A stretch of DNA of 64,000 nt from Bostrychus sinensis (lineage: Eukaryota; Chordata; Actinopteri; Gobiiformes; Eleotridae), in assembly GCA_020698575.1 (NCBI GenBank), contig CM036251.1, positions 10,766,288 to 10,830,287 of the forward strand, in the 5' to 3' direction. Shown one piece after another: positions 1 through 11,639 of the stretch. How positions within the stretch are numbered: position 1 is the first letter of the stretch; the number at the start of each line of letters is the position of its first letter. Position numbers and translations under genes: made by a program. The notes beneath the pieces are model-generated. The model did not search any database. It was not told the DNA's origin and was given only the letters and a program-made list of their open reading frames with translations.

Positions 1-179
1 ACTTTATGATATAATATACTCAGGCTCTTTTTTAAGACTCTGGGACAATTAGAAAAAGTTCCTCTGGCAACACACTCAGTTCTTTTACTTGGAAAACTTA
101 CCATTGGGACTTGCCTCCTGTTTAACTGTATAGATGTACTATTTATAGATCCAAGTTTAGATCCAAGACAGAAATGTAA

Positions 180-512
180 GCGCGTGATTGGGGCCAAACG
201 TGTGAGCTGCCAGAGTGCAGTGCTGCCGCTGGAGCCGAGCAGAGCTGTTTGCTGCAGTGTTGTCTTCTGGCGGCGTGTGAGGCCTTATTATTGCAACCGA
301 AGCCAGGAATCCTTAATCCACAGGGCTCTCGGTGGGGAGGAGAAGCTTCTGGAACAATCCCTGCTCCGGGGACCCTGTGGCGAAATCCAGCGATCAGTCA
401 ACCCTGAGCCCCTGAGCCTCCTGGGGGCCTGGGACTGGGGCCAGTGTCTTACAATGGGCCGCTGCAACTGAGGAGAGAGACAAGAAGACACGGGACAGAG
501 GGAGGGTGATGT
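180..512. other. GC-rich unique stretch, unassigned
   Basis: This stretch is clearly richer in G and C than its surroundings and does not resemble any other part of the window. It is open in both directions for about 95 to 136 codons, but the predicted peptides are rich in Arg, Pro and Ser and show no domain. No splice-flanked exon is visible. It could be a conserved non-coding element or part of an untranslated exon. I cannot decide which. Confidence 0.3.
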
Positions 513-518
513 AACTTC

Positions 519-648
519 CTTCCGGCTTTTCCCTTCTGGGGTTGCCAAAGCAAATCGAATCTTCCCAGTTTTAGGATGCCCCTCTTGATGCAACTGTCTC
601 CGTTTATCCAGGCTTGGGACTGGCACAAGACACTGGTCAGGGTTAAGC
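519..648 (+). repeat. Interspersed repeat family A (GATGCCC...TTTATCC type)
   Basis: Contains the blocks that recur through the window: GGGGTTGCCAAAGCAAATC, a GATGCCC core, then TTTATCCAGGCTTGGGACTG followed by GCACAAGACACTGG. At least ten other copies occur on both strands, for example 59550-59740, 60865-61018, 42130-42300 and 59226-59360. The family has no visible coding capacity or terminal repeats, and probably represents the 3' part of an old retroposon. Confidence 0.6.
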
Positions 649-724
649 TGTAACATTTTGCTGAAGGCAGCCAAGTTCTGCTGAGGGTAAGGTGCCATAA
701 CTCAGAAACACACATACAACATAC

Positions 725-1562
725 AAAAGTACTTTCTTACCAGAGGTTGCACTCAAAATACTCAAAATCTGTACTCATGCAAAATACTGTTACTTTTAAT
801 GCTATTCAGTAGAAGTAACAACATTTTCACTTGTAAAATAACAAAAAATATAGAGTGAATCTGACTTTAAAGGTAAGTAAACCTTTACCTTAAATAAACC
901 GTTTCATGTGATGGTTAAATGGGTTGTTGTGGGGTGAATAAAGTGTCCTTCATCTCCCCCTGGTGTCTCTGGGCCAAAAGTGACACTTGCAACAGTGAGC
1001 ACCATCGACCCGGAGTCACTGAAGTCTCAAGTCTTGCGAGAAAGCGGTGCATCGTGGTTAGCAAAACTACAAGCTAGTGATGGCTTTATTCCTTGATTTT
1101 TGTTTGGGCCAGATGGAAGAAAAAACTTTGTACGAATGCCAGGAGGAGAAAATAAAAGTAAAGCCGAGTGAGGGATCGCAATAGGAGTCAACTAGACTTG
1201 TGAGTTTTATGATAGTGCTTTACTCCGAACTGTAGGGGGAGCTCTTTTGAGGAAAATGAGGCAAAACAGCGAAGAAACAACCAGAGTTACTGAGTTCCAC
1301 TTTAAAGTCAAATTACTTAACACCATTACTACTGATACCAGTACTGCAACTACTGGTACTATTACTACTTCTGTAACTACTAGTTGTATTTTAAACACTA
1401 GAATACCTCCAATAAGTTAAAAAAAAAAATACTAAATTATAAATAAATAAAAATACTTGAGTTCTATAATTCATTCAAATAATAGTAAACCTCTTATTGT
1501 TTCCAAAAATGTACTCAATTTAATTACTTGGTTAAAAGTTTCTAGTTACTTCCCACCACTGT
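725..1562. mobile_element. Decayed ACT-rich element (TACTTTTACTTAAGTA family) with an inner insertion
   Basis: Both edges carry the words of a family repeated many times here: AAAGTACTTTCTTACC near the left edge and GTTACTTCCCACCACTG at the right edge. The middle contains an imperfect ACT triplet run (1322-1385), as do the other copies (48328-49268, 51344-51598). Between about 918 and 1115 it is interrupted by repeat family B. The boundaries are approximate because the left end is eroded. Confidence 0.45.
918..1115 (+). repeat. Interspersed repeat family B
   Basis: Matches, in reverse complement, the segment at 37970-38155. Shared words include TTGTTGTGGGGTGAAT, ATCTCCCCCTGGTGTCT, ACTTGCAA and GATGGCTTTATT. 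The two copies differ by small gaps and many substitutions, so the family is old. No coding region or terminal repeat is seen. Confidence 0.55.
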
Positions 1563-2339
1563 TTTTTATTGCAGTTAAGTAGCATGTAACTATACTTAAC
1601 TTTTAAGGGGCACTTTTACTACATTTACCCACAAATATACTTTTTTTTTTACTCCCCTGCGTTTTTGAACTGGTTTGCATTACACATTATTTTACACTTT
1701 GGATTGAAATCTTGTTTTGCTATGCCATCACTCGAAATATGCAATACAAAGCCTGTCTTATCCCTCCTACACCCCTAAGACATTTTTTTATGTTTTGGAC
1801 CTGTTTTTTGAGGATAACCTTTGCTGTGTTGATTGAAATGGGATAGACACAACAAAATTTCAGATTTCAGGATTTTCTTTTTTTTTTTTTTTTTCGAAAC
1901 AATCCTCTTAAAAAGGTGTCTAAAAACATAGTCACACTTTTACCCCGAAGACAATTTTTTATGCCATTGACTCCCATTAAAACAACATTTTTATAATACA
2001 CTGTCACTGCAATATAATTTCACATTTTGATCAAGTATTTCATGGCTTCATGATAGTGAGGGATTGGAATTTTAGTTTTTATTGTTTTTTACTAGGTGGC
2101 ACCATTTTCCCATATAATGGTAGACAGAGGTATAAATTTGGAGATGGCCACATTAATGTTTGTATAAATGATCAAGCCTACAAGGCAAATAAAAATGATT
2201 TGAGTGTGTTTTAGGGTTGTCATAAATTGGTGTGAAAGTGTTTGTTGAGAAATCAGTTTGTTTTTGTGTGAGCACAAATCCAAAATGTAGTTCTTACAGA
2301 GATGTGCACATTAGGGCAAAGTAGAACAAGTGCCCAGAC
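1563..2339. other. AT-rich stretch with no recognised feature
   Basis: AT-rich DNA with homopolymer T runs (1630-1640, 1878-1894). No exon, RNA gene or repeat family from elsewhere in the window is recognised. The reading frames on the minus strand around 2092-2283 have low-complexity translations and no support. Confidence 0.4.
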
Positions 2340-2605
2340 TGAGTAGAGGCCTCTGTTTGTGCTGGATGTGTGTATGCACCACACAAAGAGGAATTTATGT
2401 AATTTTTGGTTTGGTAGAAGCCTGATCCCAGCAGCCATTGCTTTCTTAAACAACAGGCATAATGTGTGTGTTGTAATGTGTTTATGTGACTGTGATGTTT
2501 GGTGTTTATCTGTGTATATGTCAAACGAGCTCTGTGTATGTGGAAAAGAATCTCCCCTCGGGGACAATAAAGTAAAGTCTAAAGTCTAAAAAAGTCTTAA
2601 GGGGT
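2340..2605 (+). mobile_element. 3' end of a non-LTR retrotransposon (ORF2 tail plus 3' UTR)
   Basis: The plus frame through 2410-2460 reads RSLIPAAIAFLNN. This resembles the short C-terminal signature (fIPxAIxxLN) that closes the reverse transcriptase ORF of several fish LINEs. About 90 bases later comes the tail TCCCCTCGGGGACAATAAAG, which folds on its short CCCC/GGGG palindrome and ends in AATAAAG. A short tandem run of TAAAGTC-like units (2573-2598) follows, as expected for a LINE or SINE 3' terminus. Only the last part of the element remains. The clade is not decided. Confidence 0.5.
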
Positions 2606-3550
2606 TAAATTTCATAAACAGAATTAATTTTTGCTATGTATGATGAGGACTGAAGGCAATCATTGTAATCATAAAAAAAATGGAATTATTGAGTATTAGA
2701 ATTTCTTTCTATGGCAGTCTTTATTGGTGCATTTTTTTTTTTTTTTTTTTTGTGCTTAGGGCGAAAGGTGTGACTAAAAAGTTAGGGGTGTAAGAGGGTT
2801 AAAGCAGTGCACATAGAAATACTGCAGACAGAAAACACTGCAGAAAACACTTCAGTTTTAGTAGTGTGTGTTTTCATATGATACTTTTATGTCAGTACTT
2901 TTAGCCTCTGTACTTTTACTTAAGCAACTAAATTCCACCTCCTCCACTACAGCAGTATTTGTGTATCCTTGGAATTACAGGCCATGGGGCACTACATGAA
3001 AAAAGTCATATCAGGATATTTGTATTGAGAATGAAACCACATGCAGAGGAGCCATTTTATGAACAAAACTGGACCTTTCTAAACGTCAGGCCTGATTTCA
3101 TTCAAGGCATCGCCCTGTCAGAAGCCTGCAGGAGGCCATCAGGTTCAGTATAAAACAGTGATTTAGAAAGCATTCAGAGTGTACTGTGTATGATCGGGCT
3201 GCAGTACGAAGCGAACTCTCTCCATCACTCAGGGACGTGGAGCTGTTAGAATGTGAATGGACCTGAACAAGGTTTAAGGGCAGCTTTTTAGTGGAAATGC
3301 CATTTATTGTTATAAAATAGAAAAATGTGACAAAGGTTTTGACTAGCTGTTATGATCAGTAAAGTTACAGGGATGCATATTTGAGATGGACCTGATGCCC
3401 GTGGTTGCAAAATATATAAAAAACACATCATAAAAAGTGTCCAGTGCAGTGTAAACCAGTACATTTATTTTCAGACATTAGTGAAAAGAATATGTTTAAG
3501 ATATGATGTGAATGATATGTGTGAAAATGGCCAGGGACAGCAGTCTACAC
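2606..3550. other. Unique AT-rich DNA, no gene seen
   Basis: Contains a T run at 2733-2751 and ordinary single-copy-looking sequence. The reading frame at 2959-3153 has no splice sites, domain or signal peptide to support it. Nothing else recognised. Confidence 0.35.
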
Positions 3551-4121
3551 CAGTGTTTCTCAAACAGGGGTACGGGGACCCCTGGGGTAAGTGAGCACTT
3601 TGCAGAGGGTACTTGGAATTATATCTTAATTTATTTCCAAGTTAAGGAAATATTTGCGATCTTTTCATACTAAAGTATTGAAACTTAAGTGTCTCACCAA
3701 AGAAGAGGAGGTAAACCTGCTAAAATATATATTATTTGCATATTATATATTGTATTCCTCTTTAATAGGTTAAATAGCTTGTTTCAAATGGGAGATATTC
3801 AACCGATTTTATGTATTTTGTGTTAAAGATTTATTATTTTTTTAAGTTTATTTTAATCAATTTATACAGTAGAATAGGTAAGTGGAATAGAAGTTTTACA
3901 TTATATTTTTGTTTTATGTTTTAATTTAAAAGGTATGCAGATTTTTTTTTCTTTATGCAGGAAAATTTACATTTCAAAAAGTATGTATAAAATGTCTTTG
4001 TACTAATAAAAACAAATAGTTTTTTATTTATTTATTTATTTATTTATTTTCATGTGACCATTCAAAAATAAAAAAATCCTAGGGGGTACTTATGGAATAA
4101 TAAAAAGCTTGGGAACCACTG
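3551..4121. mobile_element. hAT-type MITE, 571 bp
   Basis: The left end CAGTGTTTCTCAAACAGGGG and the right end AAGCTTGGGAACCACTG form terminal inverted repeats of the CAGNG...CNCTG type used by hAT elements. The flanks GTCTACAC (3543-3550) and GACTACAG (4122-4129) agree at six of eight bases, which fits a worn 8-bp target duplication. The interior is AT-rich, has no transposase, and includes a (TTTA)n run at 4022-4052. It is non-autonomous. Confidence 0.8.
4022..4052. repeat. (TTTA)n microsatellite
   Basis: About seven uninterrupted TTTA units inside the hAT-type MITE. Confidence 0.9.
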
Positions 4122-4165
4122 GACTACAGCTTTATACTGTTTATATAGAGGGATAAAGTTAAGTT

Positions 4166-4215
4166 AAGCTTTACGTCAGATGCCCTTTCTCCATTTGACT
4201 CAGTGTTAAACATAG
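4166..4215 (+). repeat. Repeat family A, short fragment
   Basis: TTTACGTCAGATGCCCTTTC followed by TCCATTTGACTC matches the core of family A copies such as 60865-61018. Only about 50 bases remain. Confidence 0.4.
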
Positions 4216-4724
4216 TGGCTGGATTAGGCTAGAAAAAGCTCTGTCTGGGATTCCCATGTAACTTATGGAAAGCTGAAGTCCCCCAGTCTAAAATGTACTA
4301 TAACAGAAAGAAAGTACAAGAGTGTTTGTTATTGTCCACATAATTTGAATATTCTGTTAATATCGTTTGTGTTTTGGAGCCCCCTGCAGCTTGACACTGG
4401 AAACAACTCCCTCTGTTCTATGCCCCTGCAGCTGAGATACAGCCTGTACTGTATTTAATGTATTTAATGTATTTACTTGCAAACTGTATCATAACTGTGT
4501 ACAGTGGGCTTTGCCAGTCTTCAAGGTAAAGCACTGAAGAAAGAATGCTTATTATAATTTAATTTGGTTACATAGCGTGGGTTAAAACATTGACAAATTT
4601 ATTATTTTTTAACACGCCATTTTGACATTAACACTCCAACAAATCCAGGTAGATTTTCTTTTTGGCTTGTAACACATTTACTCGCACACTTTGGCTTGGT
4701 TTATGTATGCCTCAATCTTAAAGT

Positions 4725-4995
4725 TGCTATGAGCAGTAATTTTTTTATATTTCATAAAATTTACCCACATATGTGACCAGATATGAGGTAAACATGTTTA
4801 AATCAAATATTAGTTTTACTGATTACAATGTTACAGCTCATTTATTAATAATTAAAAATATATTTTACATAATGGCCAAGTTGTTTTTGTTTACATTTTT
4901 TCTTTTGGTTCTAAAACTGCATTTGTGATTGTCAAAACAGAAAATATATAATTTGTTTAGACTGTAGTACCATTTTCAAACCAGCATCCTTTAAC
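4725..4995 (+). repeat. Diverged repeat copy 1, partner at 6530-6835
   Basis: Shares an ordered series of blocks with 6530-6835 in the same orientation: TTTTATATTTCATAAAA, GATATGAGGTAAACATGTTT, TAATGGCCAAG and CCATTTTCAAACCA. Identity is high in blocks and low between them. It may be an interspersed repeat with only two copies here, or an old local duplication. Confidence 0.6.
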
Positions 4996-6529
4996 TTTAG
5001 AGGTTAGGCCTGAATTTATGTTGCTCTGCCTGAGTGTACACCATTTGCTATAAATAAATATAAAGAAAAAGTAGAAAGAAAAATATGAATTTAAATAAAA
5101 TTACACATTTTAAAAGATAAAACCACAGATACAATTTAGTCTGCTGAGTTAAACCTGTTTAATATTTGATAGATCCATGTCCATATAAAAACTGAAATGC
5201 ATTTAAGCTTATTGTATACTATAAAATATGCACAAAAACTTAAGAAATTAAAATTATGCCTATAAAAGCCCTGGCAACCCACTAGAGTTGTATAAACTCT
5301 GCTTCCTTGCTTTCTTATTCTTTGTACATATTAATTCTTCATAAAAAGCATGTTGAAAAGAATAAAATCCTGCTAGCCGTATACACTAACATCATTTAAA
5401 CATAGATGATTTACACTGAATGTATTTTAATACCAATCATCCATGGTCAATCAATATCACTGCGGAAACACAGTCCAACACCAACACTGAGTTTGAAGCA
5501 ATATTACCAACGTCCCCTAAGGAAATACTGCTTCATTTAGCCCCACATTTCATTTAGTTTCATTTTATATTCCACAGCCCAAGACTTCCTTCCTCCTAAT
5601 GTGTGCCCTCCTCTCTGAATGAGCCCGTTCCCATCTTGCATTAGTGACCTCTGACCTTAAGTAACTAATGTAGTCCTATTCACTCCAGTGATCTCATTCT
5701 CTGTCACTGTTTGTTCCCACATTACAGAAAAAAGCAACCTTGTATCTGACCTTACTTTGAAAGCCACGGAAATTACTATTTATTCACCAATGTGTTTACT
5801 GACATGACTCATTCAATAAGCACCCTTTGGCCATTTTTAAAATCTCTATCCCACTTTTTTTGGAAGATGAGAATGGCCCGTTTTTCTATTAGCTATGGCC
5901 CTCTTTCACTGAATAAAAAAAAAAAAAAAATTCCCCCTGTGGATATTAATGTATAAATGTTAACTCAGGCCTTAAGGCTGGTCATCACAGCTCATTAGTG
6001 TCCACCAGAGGGCAGCGCTAAGTGCTCTCTTGACCTTAGTGCTGTGCTTGTGCAGGGGTAGGTTTGCCCTCATTTGGGACATTTTAAACACTTGCAGATG
6101 TTAGAGAAGGTACAGAGCATGTGTCAAACCCAAAAACTAAATTGGGCTTTTCTCCAGCCCATTAATACATAACCCATTTCCAGAAAAGTTTTGTAAATTG
6201 TAAATAAAAACAACTCTCATAAACTATATTAGGTGTGGAAACAGATATTTTGCCATGTCATTAAAGTAAATGGTTTGTAATTCAGTATTTAATGGCAGCA
6301 ACACATGATACAAATACAAAACAAATTAGCATTTTGTAACTAATTCTGTTACCTGGGGACATTTTAGTAAGATGACATGGTATAAAAGAGGCATTCTCTA
6401 TTATTACTTCTGGATGTATGGGATATTTGTCATCTTCAGGACCTTAAGTGTCACTACAATAAAAAACAAATCCTAATTATGTACTGGAAGTCATTGCATA
6501 GAGCAGGAACACTTCCAGAAGTCATTGTG
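4996..6529. other. AT-rich unique DNA
   Basis: No exon or known repeat recognised. An A run lies at 5914-5930. Around 5995-6060 the sequence becomes less AT-rich (CCACCAGAGGGCAGCGCTAA), which could be a small conserved or CTCF-like site. CCACNAGRGGGC is the CTCF core, but that match is by eye only. Confidence 0.3.
6000..6020 (+). promoter_or_regulatory. CTCF-like site (candidate)
   Basis: CCACCAGAGGGCAGCGCT fits the vertebrate CTCF core CCASYAGRKGGCRS at nearly every position. CTCF binds such sites as an insulator or loop anchor. A single motif match in 64 kb is only suggestive. Binding was not tested here. Confidence 0.45.
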
Positions 6530-6840
6530 CAGTATATATATATTTTTTATATTTCATAAAAGCTGCCCACATGTGTCCTAAGATATGAGGTAAACATGTT
6601 TAAATCAAATTTTAGTTTTACTGATAACAACAGTACAGCTAATTTATTCACAATAATAGCAACATTGAACGTAATGGCCAAGCTGTTTATGTTTACATTT
6701 ATGTTTTGGTTCTACACTATGCGTCATCCAATCAGAAACGCAGAAAGACAACCTACAGTCCATTGTTTTGATTGAGACTGCAGTGCCATTTTCAAACCAA
6801 TACCTGTGCATGCTGCTTCCAGTCTTTTTAACAATCACCA
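6530..6840 (+). repeat. Diverged repeat copy 2, partner at 4725-4995
   Basis: Second copy of the block series described at 4725-4995. It carries an extra stretch with ATCCAATCAGAAACGCAG that the first copy lacks or has lost. The minus frame of 66 codons here is an accident of the repeat. Confidence 0.6.
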
Positions 6841-7532
6841 GCACTTATTGGACCGTGATTCTTACTTTTAATGTCCACCTCCTGTGATTTGAATTGACAG
6901 CTCTGCTATGAAAGTTATGTCGTCTCTTCTTCCTTTAAGTGCTGTTTAGTAGTCCGTGTGTAGTTTCCCCTTTTCAGACAGAGGATAAAACCTTTCCTGC
7001 TATGACTCCACACATTTCAAGTCCTTATTTTTGTTTTAAAAAGTGTAGATGGGAGGCATCTCGGATTTGTTTCAGCACGTGAAAAATATAATAGTCCAGG
7101 GATTGTTGAAATAAAGCTTTTTTTTTTTAAATAATCACATCATAACACAGTGCTTGGTCTGTATCTAAGAGTGTCTTTTAGTCTGTACACAATGAATACA
7201 AGCACAAACACATTATTTAAGGCTCTCATTGGGTTTCTTGAAAAAATAAGACAAAAGAGAATCTCTACATGACTTGCTCAATCAATGACAAAGAAACAAA
7301 GGTATTAAGGACTTGTCAGGCTCCAGTGTTCAGTATAAAGTGACATCGGTCCATAAAAAAACCTGCAGGAGTGATAGATGACTTTACAACCATGCAGTTA
7401 GACATAATAAAAACTGTATACAGTATATAGCACTGATAACAGTAACTTTTGCCTTTACCTTGCAAATTAAAGCTTTACTTTAAAGCTGGATACATCTGTT
7501 AGCAACACTGCAATATAAAAAAAAGAAAAGTA
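6841..7532. other. Unique DNA, no gene seen
   Basis: AT-rich sequence with no recognised exon, RNA or repeat. Confidence 0.35.
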
Positions 7533-7920
7533 TACCGTATTTTCCGCACTATAAGGCGCACCTAAAAACGATAAAGGGGAATTCCAGTCCCAGCTGTTCA
7601 TGTAGAAGAGTTGCGACATTGAGGGGACAGAAAACTGAGCGCTCGAACGCTGTTCATGTAGCTTTGAACTGTGACAAATGGAGTTGGAAATACATTGTTT
7701 TCAACGAGGGAGTTGTAAGAACGCTGGTTTGTATTCTATTAATAAAGTTTGACTGACTGAATTATCTGACTGTTTTATTGACATTCCCTTTAGCGCAGCG
7801 CCATCTAGTGGATGCGCCTTATGATGCAGTGCGCTCTATATATGAAAACAGTTTTAAATTAGGCCATTAATTGAAGGTGCGCCTTATAATCCGATGCGCC
7901 TTATAGTGCGAAAAATAGAA
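7533..7920. mobile_element. TA-flanked MITE with GGCGCACC inverted termini
   Basis: Left end ACCGTATTTTCCGCACTATA then AGGCGCACC. Right end reads GCGCCTTATAGTGCGAAAAA, its inverted copy. An inner repeat of GTGCGCCTTATAATCCG precedes it. The left flank is TATA, consistent with insertion at TA as in Tc1/mariner-type elements. No transposase is encoded. This terminal sequence is very widespread in fish genomes. The superfamily name is not certain from sequence alone. Confidence 0.75.
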
Positions 7921-9003
7921 AAATGGGAAGCAAAGTAAAACATGGTAAATATTGCAGCTATAGGACGGTCTAACACTAAACTCAGCTCGTGAAGATTAGA
8001 AAAAGCTCCAAATCTCATTTAGATGTCATTTATTGTTGGAATGTGAAACTATGCTGCGTTCCAGTTTTCCTCAGAGGTCTCTAACGTTATCTCCGAGTTA
8101 TTGTGTTCCAGTTGTTGAGTCGGAACTAGTAATGACAGCAATGACACATACAAATAAAACCACTATGATGATAAAAACAAGTCAAGAAAAATGTGACATA
8201 TGAACTTAATTAATAGACTTGGGCAGCCTTGTTACATTTAAGACGGGTACAGAGTGGATTTGGCTGTTTTTTTAGCATTAACTTGATATGGACTGATGAA
8301 AATCTTGGCAAGATTAGCAACAACAGAGCATTACAACGGTGCATTTTCTAACTGCAGAGGCTCACATGGCCCTCAGTGGCTTGTTTACAGGTGGAGCATA
8401 GACAGCAGTGGAAAATAACACAAGAACTGTTAATATAAGTAGTTATATTTTTCATTTTCCGAGTAGGAATTACCAAATTGGAGGGTGTTCCGTTTGAAAT
8501 GTACAACTTGGAACTGAGGACAACCTGAACGCAGCAGTAGTCCAATGCTTAGCTGCCGCTGTTTGAAACACTGGGTAACAGATTTTGGTATTACACCAGG
8601 TGAAACGGCAAGAGAAAAATGTAATGTAATGCTGGTTTAAGATGGACAAATACTAATCATCTCTTCTTAATCTCTAAATGTGGAGGGCACAGTTTCTTGC
8701 TATCAAGGCTGTATTGAGAACTGGACTAGGGGCATTTGGTGAACCATCTGCTTGTAACTGTCTCTCACAAGGCAATTTTGTCCAATCAGAGCAATCCCAT
8801 GCCGTTTACAAAATGAAACAGACACAAAACACCCATAACTGCCGGTAATGCCACACTATTGATCGGCACCAACTGTGATTCAATAGAAATCAGATAGCTT
8901 TGAGAGGGACTAGATGGATTTTTGTGAGTTTTGAGAGCTCAGTCATCTCACAGAAAACAAACTACTGTGCAGAGTGAAAATATTTTGTCTTGGGGAATTG
9001 TTG
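7921..9003. other. Unique DNA, no gene seen
   Basis: No exon or repeat recognised. A short minus reading frame at 8348-8545 is unsupported. Confidence 0.35.
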
Positions 9004-9376
9004 ACAAGGTCCAAGTCGAGTCGAGACCAAGACCAAGACAAACTACCACTAAATTAAGGTTCAAATTCATTATTGATAATTGTAATGATCTAATGAAACA
9101 AACTCCAACAGAGACAGATACATTTCCTGGTTCTTTTATTTGGAAAACTAATTATTCCAACAATATGAAGAATTGCATTTTCTCATAATGTTTGGTAAAA
9201 AAAATAGGAAAAAACTCAGAGACCACCACATCCAAGACTGAGACAAGAGTGAAATTAGATTTGAGACCAAGACCAAGACTGAGTAAAACTGCAGCCGAGA
9301 CCAAGGCGAGACCAAGACCATGACCATTGGTCTCAAGATTGATCTCCAGACCAGTCTCTGGTGCTACAACACTAGT
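9004..9376. mobile_element. GAGACCAAGACC-rich MITE-like element
   Basis: Both ends are built from GAGACCAAGACC-like hexamers: CGAGTCGAGACCAAGACC near 9018 and CGAGACCAAGACCATGACC near 9305. The right edge GGTCTCAAGATTGATC runs into an inverted GACCAGTCTC word and TACAACACTAG. The middle is AT-rich and unrelated. This organisation suits a non-autonomous DNA element. Boundaries are approximate and no target duplication was found. Confidence 0.5.
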
Positions 9377-9797
9377 TATTAGGGTAACCACCTGTCTCAC
9401 TTTTGGTTGTACTGCAGAGCCATTTAGTCCTCTGCCCCTCTGTCTCACTTATTAAGATAATGTCCCTTGTGGAACTTATAAAAAGTGAGATTTAAGTTAA
9501 GAATAACAAGGTAAGATCAGTATTCCTTGTATGAAATGTAGAATAAATATTTGTGGGCGTCCGATGTTGACAGGTTGAATATATGTCTGGTGTGTGCTGC
9601 CTCTGTTTCAGAAAAGGCCTCTCCTGGAGCTGGGAGCTGATGTTGGATTATTTTGAGAATATACAGACTGGGAGCTTTGATTTTTTTTTTTTTTTTCATC
9701 TTTTTACTGTAATAGCGTCAGTAATGGCATTACTTTGCAAAATTCGTGTTTCTGGAATGAAAACAGCACATCAGATGTTTTATAGGCCCTAAACTGA

Positions 9798-9950
9798 AGC
9801 AACTTTTATTTTTATTTTATTTATTTATTTATTTAAACGGGACAGTGCATGTTAATGAACAGACAGCATATAGCATGAATGTAAACATACCGGATTCTAG
9901 CAAGAATGCTAATTTCCATCCGTTGTCCCAAGGGTTGAGGGAAATAGGAG
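9798..9950 (-). mobile_element. 3' end of a non-LTR retrotransposon
   Basis: Read on the minus strand, GGACAACGGATGGAAATTAG leads through ATGCACTGTCCCGTTTAAAT into a tail of AAATA units (9806-9833 on the plus strand). This is the layout of a LINE 3' UTR with a short tandem tail. No ORF remains. Confidence 0.45.
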
Positions 9951-10029
9951 AATACAGCACATTGAACATAGATCTATTATATACTATAAAAATATCTAAA
10001 AACCCCTTTTAGTATATACATCTTGACCA

Positions 10030-10345
10030 TGTGGCCACACAGAAGTTAAATTCAATATACTACATTACATCCATTATATACACACGTTCTAGTATATATA
10101 CACCTGCACTATATTATATACACAAGTCAAATTCAATATACTCCATTACATACATTATGTACACACCCCTGCACTACATTATATACACACCTTCTAATAT
10201 ATATATACACCTGCCCACCCGTTATTACCATAGTGTACCAGCACTCATACATATCTCTACCAATTTCACGTCCATAAAAAATTATATGCACTACATTACC
10301 ATATATACATTATATACACACCTGCACACCTGTCATTTTTATCAA
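10030..10345. repeat. Degenerate tandem repeat, TATACACACCTGCAC type
   Basis: Words such as TTATATACACAC, ATATACACCTGCAC and TCAATATACTNCATTACAT recur roughly every 40 to 55 bases for about 300 bases. The units are uneven and diverged. The plus-strand reading frame of 109 codons here is a by-product rich in Tyr, Ile, Ser and Thr. Confidence 0.55.
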
Positions 10346-10902
10346 CTTTTATCACAGTAAGTTAGTAAGTTTGATTTGTATATTTAAACATTTATTTATC
10401 AAGTCTACTAAGTATGTACACATTATACACATAGATATGCATTTCTAGCTTTGACCAATTACAAAATAAAGTAACTGCATGTAGTGTTTTTATTGCACTT
10501 GTTGCACACAGTCCTTTACCCCATGGCCTGTTCTGTGGGTGTCCCAGTATGGCAATGTGTGAGACGAAACATTACATACCATGAGACAGACAGAAGTGTG
10601 GTACCTGGCAAGAGCATTAGCAGTGTGTCAACCTGAGAGAGCCTGGTCTGTCTGGACACTTTCACAGACACTGCACAAAAGTGTGAACATATGCTGCAGG
10701 TCACCACAGACACAGTGCACTTTCAGAGTCCCAAAGGTATCCACTGGGTGTAATATGTTCCATATACTGTACATCAGAGGGATTAATTGTCAGTTGTTCA
10801 TGATGTATGAACAAGATGGCAGTGTTTCTGGATAATTTTCACATATGGATTCCTCTTTTTGAGATTCATTTATTTGTAACAGTTGCAACTTTCACTTAAA
10901 GG

Positions 10903-11005
10903 CAACATACACTTTATTTCCAAAAGTATTCACTCACCCACCCAAATAACTGAATTCAGATTATGGTGTGGGGTTGTTTTTAGGAGCTGGGCTTGGCCTC
11001 TTAGT
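10903..11005 (-). mobile_element. Tc1-like MITE, terminal fragment
   Basis: ACACTTTATTTCCAAAAGTA then TTCACTCACCCACCCAAATA and GGAGCTGGGCTTGGC match the inverted right part of the complete element at 25100-25604. Only one end is left. Confidence 0.65.
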
Positions 11006-11035
11006 TCAACCTTTTAAAACATAATTTGACAACAA

Positions 11036-11412
11036 GAAAATGAGTTGTAAGTACTCTTCTGAGCAGACTGGATTCTTTTGCTCAGACTGTTTTCTCTGTA
11101 AAAGGAGCAAATCTATGGAACTCTCTCCCGGCTCATATAAAGACTATCACTAAACTGTCTCTAAGTACTCTTCTGAGCAGACTGGATAAGTAGGGCATGT
11201 TTTGATGAATCAGTTCTTCCTGGAGAGTGGGCCGGGATGGCAGAGGTTTGTGCAACTGAGCGTTTTGAGACCTCAGATCGGCCATGCCAGAGAATAGAGG
11301 GTTACTTAAACATGCGTGAACGAAGCAAAACACAACTCCAGGTATGTTTCTGACAAGGCAACATTATAACATGGTAAAAAGCTCAGAAAAGTTCATTTTG
11401 TATAATATAGGT
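11036..11412 (-). mobile_element. TTAA-type MITE, partial copy with a small internal duplication
   Basis: CTTCCTGGAGAGTGGGCCGG, ACTTAAACATGCGTGAACG and ACACAACTCCAGGTATG are shared with copies at 54655-54905 and 62401-62943. AAGTACTCTTCTGAGCAGAC occurs twice, near 11050 and near 11164, so a piece of about 115 bases is duplicated. The right edge TTGTATAATATAGG is a worn terminal repeat. Confidence 0.6.
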
Positions 11413-11639
11413 AATTCTATGTAATGTTTCTGATTCATGCAAAGATTATCAGTACTTTTTTTTAAACTTTTTTTATTGCAGTGAAAATTGAAGGTCTGTA
11501 CTGTAGATTATGAGCATCCATTACACCTAAATGCTAATGATAAAGACTTTCAATTATCCAAAAGGTTCACTGGGTCTTTCACAAAAGTTTATTCATCTAA
11601 GGCTTCCTTTAGATTCTTGTGAACAATAGAACCTTGAAT

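Noticed and set aside
184..698. Overlapping frames on both strands in GC-rich DNA
   Set aside because: Low stop density follows from base composition; part is repeat family A. Kept only as an unassigned GC-rich stretch.
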